Source: Diorhabda sublineata
Taxonomy: Eukaryota; Arthropoda; Insecta; Coleoptera; Chrysomelidae
NCBI RefSeq assembly: GCF_026230105.1
Contig: NC_079480.1
Coordinates: 31,538,488 to 31,602,487 of the forward strand
Direction: 5' to 3'
Length of the DNA stretch: 64,000 bases
How positions within the stretch are numbered: position 1 is the stretch's first letter; each line of letters begins with the position of its first letter. This document shows, piece by piece, positions 25,301 to 31,370 of this stretch. The notes below the pieces were generated by a model, which did not search any database, had not been told where the DNA came from, and worked only from the letters and a program-made list of their open reading frames with translations. The position numbers and the translations under genes are program-made.

Positions 25301-25637
25301 TTTCGATTATGCTTTTATGGTAACTATGGCTCAATTAAATTGGCTATAATATGGCTGTGCTGTATCCAGATATAGGCAAACTTTTCACTTTTTCTTACAC
25401 TCTTTTATAGTCTATCCTCTTTATAAACGCATAAAAAAGTTTTGACATAGAGAACTAGTAGATTCTTACCTGAACGGCTTTTTTGGTTAATCTCGATAGT
25501 AATCCCTCTGGATAGACTTGATGTGTACTGAAACTTGGTTGATCTACAGCAGCTGCACGTCGAATCTCTTCCCATTTGTCTTCTCCGTACGTTTGTTTGA
25601 TATACTCGGACATATTTTCTATTAACAACCCGTACAT
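955..25637 (-). CDS. Gyc88E: Atypical soluble guanylate cyclase Gyc88E (whole gene, 13 coding exons)
   Basis: Cytosolic haem-binding guanylate cyclase making cGMP from GTP; the fly homologue is known as an oxygen-regulated atypical cyclase active alone or with Gyc89D partners. Joined exons give 854 residues: H-NOX about 1-185 with proximal His104 and the haem-propionate motif Tyr133/Ser135/Arg137; HNOBA/PAS-like region about 205-350; signalling helix about 352-415; catalytic domain about 420-590 with metal Asp430 and Asp474, guanine-selecting Glu470 and Cys540, and Asn547/Arg551. All key residues are present, so the enzyme looks functional. Every junction is GT-AG and phases agree throughout. 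Recognised from close resemblance to remembered fly Gyc88E. The start is the Met opening MYGLLIEN, the usual start of the family. No 5' UTR exon or promoter was identified. Introns of several kb are packed with transposon remnants. Confidence 0.95.
1441..2215 (+). pseudogene. RTE-like LINE reverse transcriptase remnant
   Basis: Broken plus-strand reading frames inside the intron before exon 13. The 1441-1725 ORF resembles the segment before the RT fingers. About 1868-1960 reads IIDFRAAYDSIQRPKLY, the conserved RT block. About 2037-2070 reads RLRWAGHVARI, the C-terminal motif of insect endonuclease-reverse transcriptases. Many stops and frameshifts show it is dead. Confidence 0.6.
2549..2739 (-). 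CDS. Gyc88E: Gyc88E coding exon 12 (C-terminal tail)
   Basis: A 191-base stretch open in one frame between an acceptor (ACTTTTAG) and a donor (GAG/GTAATC). It joins exon 11 in phase (G plus AG gives Glu) and leaves phase 0. It encodes a Ser/acidic low-complexity tail with no recognised domain. Assignment rests on splice sites and phase agreement, not on remembered homology. Confidence 0.72.
2740..4387. other. Gyc88E intron sequence, nothing recognised
   Basis: Part of the 2740-5852 intron. AT-rich; the short overlapping ORFs on both strands near 3509-3758 resemble no protein I know. Confidence 0.4.
4388..5073 (-). mobile_element. mariner fragment, tandem copy A
   Basis: Minus-strand mariner transposase remnant in the same order as copy B beside it. 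Compared with copy B it lacks about 100 bp of the segment before the second catalytic Asp block. The shared flank contains TCAGTGTTGTCATATCTCAA and the same downstream sequence, showing the two arose by duplication of one unit. Confidence 0.65.
5074..5735 (-). mobile_element. mariner fragment, tandem copy B
   Basis: Minus-strand frame contains NRRRRIVLHHDNVSSHIS, then YSSYLTPNDFFLF, the Asp-Asn and Pro-Asp-Leu-type blocks of a mariner transposase. The normal Pro-Asp in the second block is altered (Tyr-Leu). A stop interrupts the upstream TTVPLE block. Non-functional. Confidence 0.75.
5853..6074 (-). CDS. Gyc88E: Gyc88E coding exon 11 (spliced form)
   Basis: First exon of the C-terminal tail (SMKTYWLQAKEYW and following). 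An internal donor, AAAAG/GTAATA, lies at 5852-5851. Using it leaves phase 1, which matches exon 12. If it is not used, the frame runs 15 codons further to a TGA at 5808-5806, giving a 677-residue form. Confidence 0.8.
6135..6362 (-). CDS. Gyc88E: Gyc88E coding exon 10 (catalytic domain, part 3)
   Basis: Contains RVGVHSGAVVAGIVG, PRYCLFGDSVNTASRMES (Cys540, Asn547, Arg551) and the end of the cyclase fold ERGEIQIKGKG. The 56-bp intron upstream is near the lower limit for insects. Confidence 0.96.
6419..6551 (-). CDS. Gyc88E: Gyc88E coding exon 9 (catalytic domain, part 2)
   Basis: Begins Val-Glu-Thr-Ile-Gly-Asp, carrying Glu470 (guanine recognition) and Asp474 (second metal aspartate), followed by AYMVVSGAPEK. 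The preceding intron of about 6 kb (6552-12630) is a transposon sink. Phase 1 end. Confidence 0.95.
7296..7565 (-). mobile_element. Tc1/mariner-type transposase 3' fragment
   Basis: The frame reads LKSKVYFNRPDNIADLKVRI, then VREFQNRLCYCQEVNGGHFE, the C-terminal pattern of the insect transposase group whose core reads PPRSPDLT. Only the end of the transposase remains. Confidence 0.6.
8016..8830 (+). pseudogene. P-element-like THAP transposase remnant
   Basis: 8016-8200 is a splice-bounded exon (acceptor TTTTTATAG, donor CCTG/GTAAGA) encoding the C-terminal half of a THAP zinc finger (HSIPTNEDVCRIWLQRI, SSHRISGIHFEP, RLKK). About 8230-8503 carries the C-terminal block SVAKKLFKSLKCHLCKN found in P-type transposases, and 8615-8830 continues with no recognised motif. 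The catalytic middle is missing, and the Cys-bearing start of THAP was not found upstream. It is either an internally deleted P-like element or a host-derived THAP relic. Confidence 0.6.
9095..9252. mobile_element. Short palindromic MITE
   Basis: About 43-bp inverted repeats begin AAATTGTAAATGAAAC on the left and end GTTTCATTTACAATTT on the right, with a few mismatches, around an AT-rich core. No coding content. Confidence 0.7.
9420..9665 (+). mobile_element. mariner N-terminal fragment (cecropia-like)
   Basis: The plus frame reads PKSAVVPENIDAVCKLILQ, then GHVTYRKIKAYL, then FNIAWIFGCQKDLFA, the DNA-binding part of a mariner transposase, with stops. The piece at 25.96 kb carries the next section of the same kind of transposase. 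Confidence 0.7.
10266..11010 (-). mobile_element. Tc/mariner-like transposase remnant
   Basis: Starts MEKYSVNQRVLIVKTFYQK near 11000. The end at 10266-10598 reads YWPPRSPDLTAPDFFLWGYL and finishes in a Gly-Gly-His block. This combination marks an insect transposase group with the third acidic residue after LTAPD. Stops and frameshifts interrupt the middle. Confidence 0.75.
11530..11550 (+). repeat. Interstitial telomere-type (TTAGG)n run
   Basis: Four uninterrupted TTAGG units followed by GTTA. TTAGG is the ancestral insect telomere repeat. The run lies just beyond the 3' side of the minus-strand LINE below, where such elements usually have a simple-repeat tail. Confidence 0.75.
11590..12424 (-). 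pseudogene. RTE-like LINE 3' remnant
   Basis: Minus-strand frames carry IDLEKAFDRIQLEDVVHLL, then GIRQGDSFSL, then FKYLGIEISGY, then GRRSVGRPRKRW, the order seen in RTE-type reverse transcriptases. The stretch that should hold the catalytic Tyr-Ala-Asp-Asp is deleted, between about 12180 and 12110. It lies inside Gyc88E intron 8, in the same orientation as the gene. Confidence 0.75.
12631..12777 (-). CDS. Gyc88E: Gyc88E coding exon 8 (catalytic domain, part 1)
   Basis: Forty-nine codons beginning MFDSVSILFSDVVTFTEIC. Asp430 is the first metal-binding aspartate of class III cyclases. Ends ERNSVYK at AAA/GTGAGT, phase 0. Confidence 0.96.
12865..13069 (-). CDS. Gyc88E: Gyc88E coding exon 7 (signalling helix)
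   Basis: Sixty-eight codons of charged heptad-like sequence (QQSVELKLALDQEQ and following) forming the coiled-coil linker, then LLYQMIPKQVADRLRKGE and IDTCE just before the catalytic domain. Separated from exon 6 by a 66-bp intron. Confidence 0.95.
13136..13262 (-). CDS. Gyc88E: Gyc88E coding exon 6
   Basis: Encodes the end of the PAS-like region (QMIYMDNWRMMMYLGTPV, then DLNSLINSGLYINDLSMHDF). Acceptor TTTTCAG, donor CG/GTAAGA, phase 2. This exon is too short and too split to show as a long ORF. Confidence 0.93.
13263..14076. other. Gyc88E intron sequence, nothing recognised
   Basis: Part of the intron between exons 5 and 6. No coding family or clear repeat boundary seen. Confidence 0.4.
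14077..14385 (-). mobile_element. mariner transposase fragment
   Basis: The frame reads TTGRVTTATLEQCETVNSEL, then YTAICLLKVIEQI, matching the section of mariner transposase just before the second catalytic Asp block in the copies at 5 kb. The remainder is lost. Confidence 0.6.
14590..15600 (+). pseudogene. Jockey/CR1-type LINE remnant, copy 1
   Basis: Broken plus-strand frames: SRAIALDISKELDRVW near the start (the RT block with the catalytic-region Asp), AKASSQKFGALYF near 15130, and IHHRHLHTAGSTRTTR near the end. The same fragments in the same order occur at 23.66-24.4 kb, so both derive from one LINE family. Confidence 0.6.
15950..16094 (-). CDS. Gyc88E: Gyc88E coding exon 5
   Basis: Begins Ile-Leu-Asn-Arg-Thr after the acceptor TTTCCTAG and covers the conserved NNIFELVTVEP block, then a hydrophilic loop that varies between insects, then LRLKG. 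Donor AAAG/GTAATG, phase 1. Confidence 0.92.
16255..16860 (+). repeat. Duplicated LTR-end and primer-binding-site unit (gypsy-like)
   Basis: Two similar units lie 390 bp apart. Each has GTTGAAAATACCTTTCAAT, then an A-rich stretch, then AATTGGCGCAGTCGG (at 16421 and 16811), then GGATT-GTGCGGTCGCG. TGGCGCAGTCGG after an LTR end is the primer-binding form used by some insect Ty3/gypsy elements, attributed to tRNA-Ser. No gag or pol follows. Confidence 0.55.
17388..17954 (-). mobile_element. 5'-truncated LINE with 12-bp target-site duplication
   Basis: The insertion is 17400-17942, flanked by ATAGTTATATAT at 17388-17399 and 17943-17954. On the minus strand it encodes the C-terminal LINE segment (AQRLNWTGHIMRKKPTEMVK) and ends in a (GAT)n tail at 17401-17415. 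Simple-repeat tail plus a duplication is the mark of target-primed insertion. Confidence 0.75.
18264..18387 (-). CDS. Gyc88E: Gyc88E coding exon 4
   Basis: HNOBA/PAS-like segment with the family signature RSIGNSLMVILPDLVGKK. The first base completes a Gly codon begun in exon 3. Ends in phase 0 at TCG/GTAAGT. The preceding intron (18388-23019) contains the 151-bp repeat arrays and a plus-strand LINE fragment. Confidence 0.93.
18955..19340. mobile_element. Fold-back element
   Basis: Two arms pair imperfectly: CTCAGGAACCGATTATAT near 19008 with the complement of CTCAGGAACGGATTGTAT on the right, continuing through CCACTAGAGG near the centre. GTACTGACTTTTA also occurs at both outer edges in direct orientation. 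No coding content. Confidence 0.5.
19809..20137 (+). mobile_element. Short 5'-truncated RTE LINE with 9-bp duplication
   Basis: The insertion is 19818-20128, flanked by GTAGCGTAC at 19809-19817 and 20129-20137. It holds only the last codons of an RTE-type RT (REPGRPPKRWMDSWKS) and an AAGAAGAAGAAGAAG tail. The long minus-strand ORF here is antisense and not a gene. Confidence 0.82.
21201..21655. repeat. 151-bp tandem repeat, array 1 (three units)
   Basis: The unit starts TTTTGATAAA at 21201, 21352 and 21503, with the shared core GTCAAATTTTAT, CTTCCAAAAATTATTAAAAA and AACATATCAAAAGGTCT. The third unit runs directly into the orphan-family coding remnant. Confidence 0.85.
21600..22054 (+). pseudogene. 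Orphan transposon ORF, C-terminal remnant 1
   Basis: Plus strand about 21860-22050 reads SYDPAKCVC, then PLWCKSPAALLKVEESL, then a Glu/Asp-rich end (ECDESEDERHNCDDDS) and a stop. The preceding protein section (FTNEIYNVQYSDVNASRFEL, KEQFYKG) lies just upstream but inverted, on the minus strand at 21630-21800. The same pieces occur at 26.7-27.3 kb. Family function unknown to me. Confidence 0.55.
22225..22650. repeat. 151-bp tandem repeat, array 2 (three units)
   Basis: Diverged copies of the array 1 unit beginning near 22225, 22377 and 22527, in the same orientation as array 1. A single further copy sits at about 27525-27640 within the long-TIR element. Confidence 0.8.
23020..23225 (-). CDS. 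Gyc88E: Gyc88E coding exon 3
   Basis: End of H-NOX and beginning of the HNOBA region (motifs LTFDNRAF, PFCIVFG). Separated from exon 2 by a 71-bp intron. Acceptor TTTCAG, donor GG/GTAAGT, ending in phase 2. Confidence 0.94.
23297..23578 (-). CDS. Gyc88E: Gyc88E coding exon 2
   Basis: Ninety-four codons between a pyrimidine-rich acceptor (CCCTTTTTCCAG) and a GTGAGT donor. Carries the haem pocket: proximal His104 in the NLHEYL context and the Tyr-x-Ser-x-Arg motif at residues 133-137. Very close to the fly protein in this stretch. Confidence 0.95.
23660..24400 (+). pseudogene. Jockey/CR1-type LINE remnant, copy 2
   Basis: Frames carry AFDRVCNASLLNKLRSF, the Phe-Asp block of the RT, then AKAASQKLGALFETQK, then a Trp-x-Ser-Ala-Pro-like and Asp-Ser-Ile segment, and an end resembling copy 1. 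Interrupted by stops. Lies in the Gyc88E intron between exons 1 and 2. Confidence 0.65.
24830..25010. repeat. Degenerate short tandem repeat
   Basis: Three imperfect units share TTAGCTAA followed by CCGGA or CCAGGA-like and AATAGNCTATT/AGATTATT sequence (near 24845, 24913 and 24982). Origin unknown. Confidence 0.4.
25470..25637 (-). CDS. Gyc88E: Gyc88E coding exon 1
   Basis: Fifty-six codons starting at the conserved MYGLLIEN and ending in Gln at a donor reading CAG/GTAAGA. Encodes the N-terminal helices of H-NOX. Phase 0 at its end. The open frame continues upstream of the Met without clear family resemblance, so the Met is the likely start. Confidence 0.93.
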
Positions 25638-25954
25638 TGCGCATTTGTCTACAAAATAAGATAAAGCGTTAGCTGAAGTAACCAATACATAAAATTCAGA
25701 CCACAATATCAAACGTTTTATTGAAGACGATGAGCTTTGCAAATTGAATTGGAATTGCTCGTACTTGATGATGAACAAAATTCACTCATGCGATCTGTTG
25801 ATATAAAAAAACATCGAGCTTTTCGCGAACAATATGATATGAGAGCATTCGAAAGAAGCTTAAAATAAAATCATGAATGTTCTATTAGATTTACTTCGAC
25901 AAACACGTCGTCCTTTACCTATTTGTAATGGAATTGGAACTTTGAAAACGAAAT

Positions 25955-26180
25955 GTATGCGGTATTTGTTGAAAGTTATGCCTGTTATGCTGAAAAATTT
26001 TAATCGCAGTACTTCAAAAGATGTCTAAGATCGTGACAAATCATGGATCTATGCATATGAAACCGCAACTAAACAAGAATTGACTGTATGGGACTTTCGA
26101 GTTGGTTCAAGTTGCATTTCGTAGCAAATTGACGATTGTTTTTTCTTCACCTTACCATTAAAGTAAAGTAGAAAGATCAT
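25955..26180 (+). mobile_element. mariner central fragment (cecropia-like)
   Basis: The frame reads LKNFNRSTSKDV, stop, then DKSWIYAYETATKQELTVW, the section around the first catalytic Asp of mariner transposase. Located just upstream of Gyc88E exon 1. Dead by stops. Confidence 0.65.
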
Positions 26181-26371
26181 TTTAATGGTACATATGTTTG
26201 ACATAAGTATTGAAGAAATGTGAGAAAAATCAGGGAAACCAAAATCGAGAAAGTAATTAGCAAAGAAAGCCTACTTTTCATAATTTTTGGAGAAACCAAT
26301 ATCTCCTTCATTATAACATAGGTAAATGTTATCATTAATCCCGAGCGTTTACTACCCATCCCTGTACTAAA

Positions 26372-27989
26372 GTCGGCAATTTCAAAAGACCCATGATCGC
26401 GGAATTGTAAAATTTTTATATAAATCGACAGCTATTAATTAGAGGAACAAAATGCACTCGGTAAGCGTCGATTTATTTGGCCGAAAGTATGACAAAATAT
26501 AATTATTAAAAAAAAAAGAAAAACTGTTTTCTATTCATCGCGGATTTCGATAAAAAACGGTCTATTCGATAGGAAATTTTGTGAATTAATGAGAAAAATG
26601 GGTTTCCAAATTTTTTTCAGCCGGAAGGGACTGGCTTACCTATTTAAAGGGTGTGATTAGGGAATAAAATAATTATTATCATTCATCTAAACTATCATCA
26701 CAATTATAATGTCTTTCATCCTCTGATTCGTCACATTCTTTATTATTTTCATGTTGTCTCAGATTTTCGTCAACTTTTAATGGTACCGCTGGGCTTTTAC
26801 ACCACAATGGTTCGAGTTTATGATTTTCCGTTGGATCATATGAACTATACAATTTATTGATACAAAATGAAGAGAATCAAAATATTTTATTGATTATATT
26901 AATTATTTAATAATGAAGAAAAACCAGATATAATACAAATTTCACGAATGAAATTTACAATGTACAATATAGTGATGTAAATGCTGCAAGATTTGAATTA
27001 TTCTTCAAGTTCTGTACAAGTGACAAAGAACAATTTTATAAAGGCATGATGAATTTTGATTCTAGTAGCATTTCGCCGTGCTGGAAAGCCTCATCAGAAA
27101 AAATTTCACGCACAATATTCGTAAATAAAATGTGGCAAAATGTGACGGAACCAAAATGCATTTCATATGATCCAACCGAATGTGGATGGCAATTCAATCG
27201 AACCATTGTGGTATAACGGTCCAGTGACACCACTAAAAGTTGGAGAAATTCTGACTCACCGTGAAAATAATGAAGAATGTGACGAATCAGATGATGAAAG
27301 ACATTATAATTGTGATGACGATAGTTTAGATGGATGATAATAATTATGTTCTGCTTTAGTATAAACAATTGTTTATTGTATTAATTATTTAATACAATTA
27401 ATTAATACATTGATTACGATATTTTGATCGACTGAAATAAAAATGAACGCGAAAAAAAATTTTCTATATTTCCTTCGATCCTATTTATGTTTTTAAAAGT
27501 TCCAAAAATTTAAGATATAAATAACATTTTTTATGATAAAGATTTAAAGAAAAGTCGAAACGTCAAATTTTATCTTCCAAAAATTATTAAAAAAACTAAT
27601 TTTAAAACAGGAGAGACCTAAAATCAACAACATTTAGATGCATTTAGATGCATTATTACAGAGTGAAAGTTTTCCGGGATGATGGGGAAATTTTATTCCC
27701 TAATCACACCCTTTAAATAGGTAAGCCGGGCCTTTCCGGCTGAAAAAAATTGGTGAGTCAATTTTTTTCATTAATTCACAAAATTTCCTATCGAATAGAC
27801 TGTTTTTTATCGAAATCCGCGATGACGAGAAAACATTTTTGTTTTTATTTAAAATAATTATTTTTTTTTTATACTTTCGGCCGAATAAATCGACGCTTAG
27901 CGAGTGCATTTTGTTCCTCTAATTAATAGCTGTCGATTTAGATAAAAATTTTTCAATTCTCCGATCACGGGTCTTTTGAGATTACCGGC
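26372..27989. mobile_element. Long-TIR DNA element carrying an orphan ORF remnant
   Basis: Inverted repeats of about 298 bp (26372-26669 and 27693-27989) share TCAAAAGACCC, AAATCGACAGCTATTAATTA and CTAATCACACCCTTTAAATA. Inside, 26692-26860 (minus) and 26920-27340 (plus) encode two inverted copies of the orphan C-terminus (NEIYNVQYSDVNAARFEL, SYDPTECGW, acidic tail), plus one 151-bp repeat unit. The right TIR contains a 69-codon frame (27700-27909, minus) beginning MHSLSVDLFGRKY; the left TIR copy begins MHSVSVDLFGRKY but is broken. Family not recognised. Confidence 0.7.
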
Positions 27990-28068
27990 TCCCGGATATG
28001 TTTGAATTCTGAATTTTTTTTGTGTGAATTTAAAGTTATATTTTCATAGTTTCTGTTTGATTTTCAAC

Positions 28069-28087
28069 ATGGAACCTTCGACTTCAG
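28069..28087 (+). other. Candidate short first coding exon
   Basis: ATG followed by Glu-Pro-Ser-Thr-Ser and a G at a perfect GGTAAGT donor. The MEPSTSG opening is common in insect proteins of transposon origin. No downstream exon was found, so it is only a candidate. Confidence 0.3.
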
Positions 28088-28089
28088 GT

Positions 28090-29344
28090 AAGTAACAACA
28101 TTTTAATAAAATTATATTCGCAGAATAGTTTATTTATTATTATTATTATATTATATTAATATTATTTAAAACAAAAAACGAGATAAAACAATATTATTTA
28201 AACATTTTCCAAAATATATATGTAAGCTTTTAGTTGGATTCCAATATATATTTCAAGTTTTCAAATTTTTTTTTTATAATTGGTATTATTTTAACTTTTC
28301 AAAATCGATTTCTTGCACTTATTTGCACTTTTTTTTAAAAAAATTTTTGTCTGTGTACCGATGTAATGAAATAATTTTTTTCATTATTTTATTTCAGGAT
28401 TTGAAATAAAAATGAAAAAATGAAATGTGTAAAAAGTTTTAGAAATAGAATAGAATAGAGGGTAGAGACAGAGAGGTAGAGGGATTTTTCAAGATATATT
28501 GTAAAATAAATTCTAAATGGAACACTAGACAAAAACTGAGAAATTCTTCAAGTATCGTCCTGATAATAGATCGAAATATTCTATTTTTTCAGACCTAAAT
28601 ATTCCTCGGAAATATAAAAAATCATCTCTGCAACATTATCATTTAATTTTCAACCTGCTAATGTTAGTTGACGATTCAATTGATAATGCGTCAACAAAGA
28701 CACGTTCCGTCTATAAAAATTATTAATCGGCTATCATATACTTGAGGTGTAACATCAATTATGTCTATATTGAGTTGAAATTCCGACATATGTATTCGTA
28801 ATAGTGCCTAACCATTTTTGAGACCTCGTTTTTAGATGATCACCTAAAATGTACCTATTAATAATTATTTAAAGGTTTATGTAACAGGAAATTAGATTCA
28901 TTTAATAATAACTGTTGAAAATAAGGAAGATAACACAAAGGAAAATTCTTGAGGTCAATTATATTGCTGTAAAAGAAATTATTACTCTATTGTCATGTTT
29001 TTGATATTAACAGTGAATTCGTGAATAATAAATTATAGACATATCGCAGTCGTATTTTTGCAAATTAAAATATTTCGTCTTTAGTTTATTTTATAAATCT
29101 TTCTACTTTATCCTTCGTCAAAGTTTCCGATTATTTTGAATGATATATAATAGCCAAAAGCATTTTTGCGCACGGTAGGTTCAGAACTCAACATTGAATA
29201 TGTCTTTCACCACTGCGGTACTTTTTTTCGCGCTTTTTGACCGATTCAGAAAATACGTTCTTGATGAATGCAAATGAATGAGAAAAAACGTGAATATTAT
29301 AACGGACGTAGAAAAAAATTATTAAATCACGAAAAGAAATTCAC
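28090..29344. other. Nothing recognised
   Basis: AT-rich sequence with long A and T runs; no family or repeat boundary seen. Confidence 0.4.
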
Positions 29345-30382
29345 TGGATACAAAAAAGTCTTCAGTTTTAACTTCTCGAGATGACCGTTTTTTGCAATTA
29401 AATTCATTAAGAAATCTGTCAATGACAAATGTCGAGCTCAACAGCCTTTTTACGATAAGTCCGAAATGTAAATATCTCTGATATATCAATAAGAAGACAC
29501 CTCCAGAATACTGGTCTATACAGGAGAAGAGCTCTTCTTTGCTAACCAGGCAGCATCGTGTTGCTAGACTAAGATTTGCAAGGCAACATTTAGATTTGAA
29601 TTTAGAAAATTGGTACCAAGTTTTATTTAACACTTTGAGCCCCAACCAAACTTGATAAACTTTCCCATGAGCCCAAAAAATCTTTTGGGCGTGGATCTAA
29701 GGAAAAATGAAATAAAAAGTTTACCACTATACAAAATACATAATATTTTGCACTCTTCACTCCAAATAAATATTTTCATCATAGTTCTTTGAAGTTTCAC
29801 TCTATTTGTAGTATTGAGAAACAAAATTTGCTTTTTCATCCTTTGAACTATGATTTATGCTTTTATGTAAAGTACACAAAATGTGTGATGTGTTTTAAAA
29901 AATATGTAAAATTTTTCAAGAGCCCAGGACTGTCCAACCAAACTGTAAAGCACATTTAATTACAGTCCTTTGGGCCAAGGAGCAAGTTTGGAATAAAATA
30001 CGTCGTGTAGTCCTTAGGACAGCTCTGGGATCTGGCGAAAGTTCAGTTGCGAGCCTATGGACCGCACCGGGGCTCAAAGTGTTAATGATAAGACAAGAAT
30101 CAGTCTAAGAGGTCCAGATGGACGTAATCAAATTTGAAGACGGCGAGGGGAAAGATTTACGCAGTCTTGTATCATTCCCAGGGAGCCGTTCCAAGGAGGG
30201 GAGGAGTCTATCATGTTTTAGGGAAAACTTTGTTTTGATGCCCGCACAGAATTAGTGTCTCTTCCTAGATCCGCCCTTAACGCAGCAAAATATTCTTGAA
30301 AATCACGTCATTCCTTTTGGGCCATTTATTGGTGTTGATTTTCGTTTAATGCATGATAATTCTAGACCAGACGTAGCGTGAA
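29345..30382 (+). mobile_element. Tc1 element copy A, truncated at both ends
   Basis: Plus-strand sequence matches the reverse complement of copy B almost base for base (e.g. TTCTCGAGATGACCGTTTTT, then the CTAACCAGGCAGCATCGTG stretch). The start is lost, and it stops at about 30382, where copy B begins in the opposite direction. It is interrupted by the piggyBac MITE at 29631-30081. Confidence 0.8.
29627..30085. mobile_element. piggyBac-type MITE in Tc1, with TTAA duplication
   Basis: The 451-bp element at 29631-30081 is flanked by TTAA at 29627-29630 and 30082-30085. Termini are CACTTTGAGCCCC and its complement GGGGCTCAAAGTG. The unoccupied equivalent of the site is present in Tc1 copy B, so boundaries are certain. 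No coding content. Confidence 0.9.
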
Positions 30383-31370
30383 TTTCCGCCGTAATTGTTG
30401 TCAACATTCTCCTGGGCATGCTTTCAATTAGGTGCTGTATCAATTCTTGAGGTATGTTTTTCCTTTCCTCTAATGCCGCTTGCTCAAGCTCATTTAAATT
30501 TTAAGGAGATGGAGTTCGATAACGAATGCGGCGTTTTAAAATGTCCCATACATGCTCGATAGGATTTATATCTGGACTTCTTAGTGGCCAGCCCAGGGTA
30601 TGAATTCCTACTTCGTTTAGGTAATTCAGAACATCTTCCGCAACATCTGGTCTAGTATTATCATGCATTAAACGAAAATCACCACCAATAAATGGCCCAA
30701 ATGGAACGACGGGATTTTCATATTCATAAATGTCAGTTCTGTGCGAGCATCAAAACAAATTCATCCCCAAAACATGATAACCCCTCCTTAGAACGCCTCC
30801 CTGGGAATGATACAAGACTGCGGAAATCTTTCTCCTCGCCGTCTTCAAATTTGATTACGTCCATCTAGACTTCTTAGACTGATTGTTGTTTCATCGGTAA
30901 ATGAAATTTGGCACTAATTTTCTAAATTCCAATCTAAATGTTGCCTTGCAAATCTTAGTTTAGCAGCACGATGCTGCCTGGTTAGCAAAGGAGAGCTCTT
31001 CTCCTGTATAGACCAGCATTCTGGAGGTATCTTCTTATTGATCTATCAGAGATATTTACATTTCGGACTTATCGTAAAAAGGCTATTGAGCTCGACACCG
31101 ATTTCTTAATGAATTTAATTGCAAAAAACGGTCATCTCGAGAAGTTAAAACTGAAGGACGTCCTTGTCCAGGTTTCCTAGAATGTGAACTGATCTCTCGA
31201 AATCTTTGCATCAATTTGCCAATGGTTGTGTGGTGTACGCCAAACAGATTTACCACTTCACGATAACTTTGTCCCTGTCCAACTAACTCGGCTATTCTTT
31301 CAACTTCGCGTTCACTTAACTGCCTAATTCTATTCATTTTCTCTTCAACTAGTCTCGACTTTAACACACC
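30383..31370 (-). mobile_element. Tc1 element copy B
   Basis: Minus-strand transposase begins MNRIRQLSEREVERIAELV at 31337, with two helix-turn-helix units (SYREVVNLFGVHHTTIGKLM, GRPSVLTSRDDRFL). The catalytic end is near 30690-30400: HDNTRPDVAEDVLNYLNE, GWPLRSPDINPIEHVWDILK and ESMPRRMLTTI. Deletions and stops break the frame. Copies A and B are tail to tail. Confidence 0.85.
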
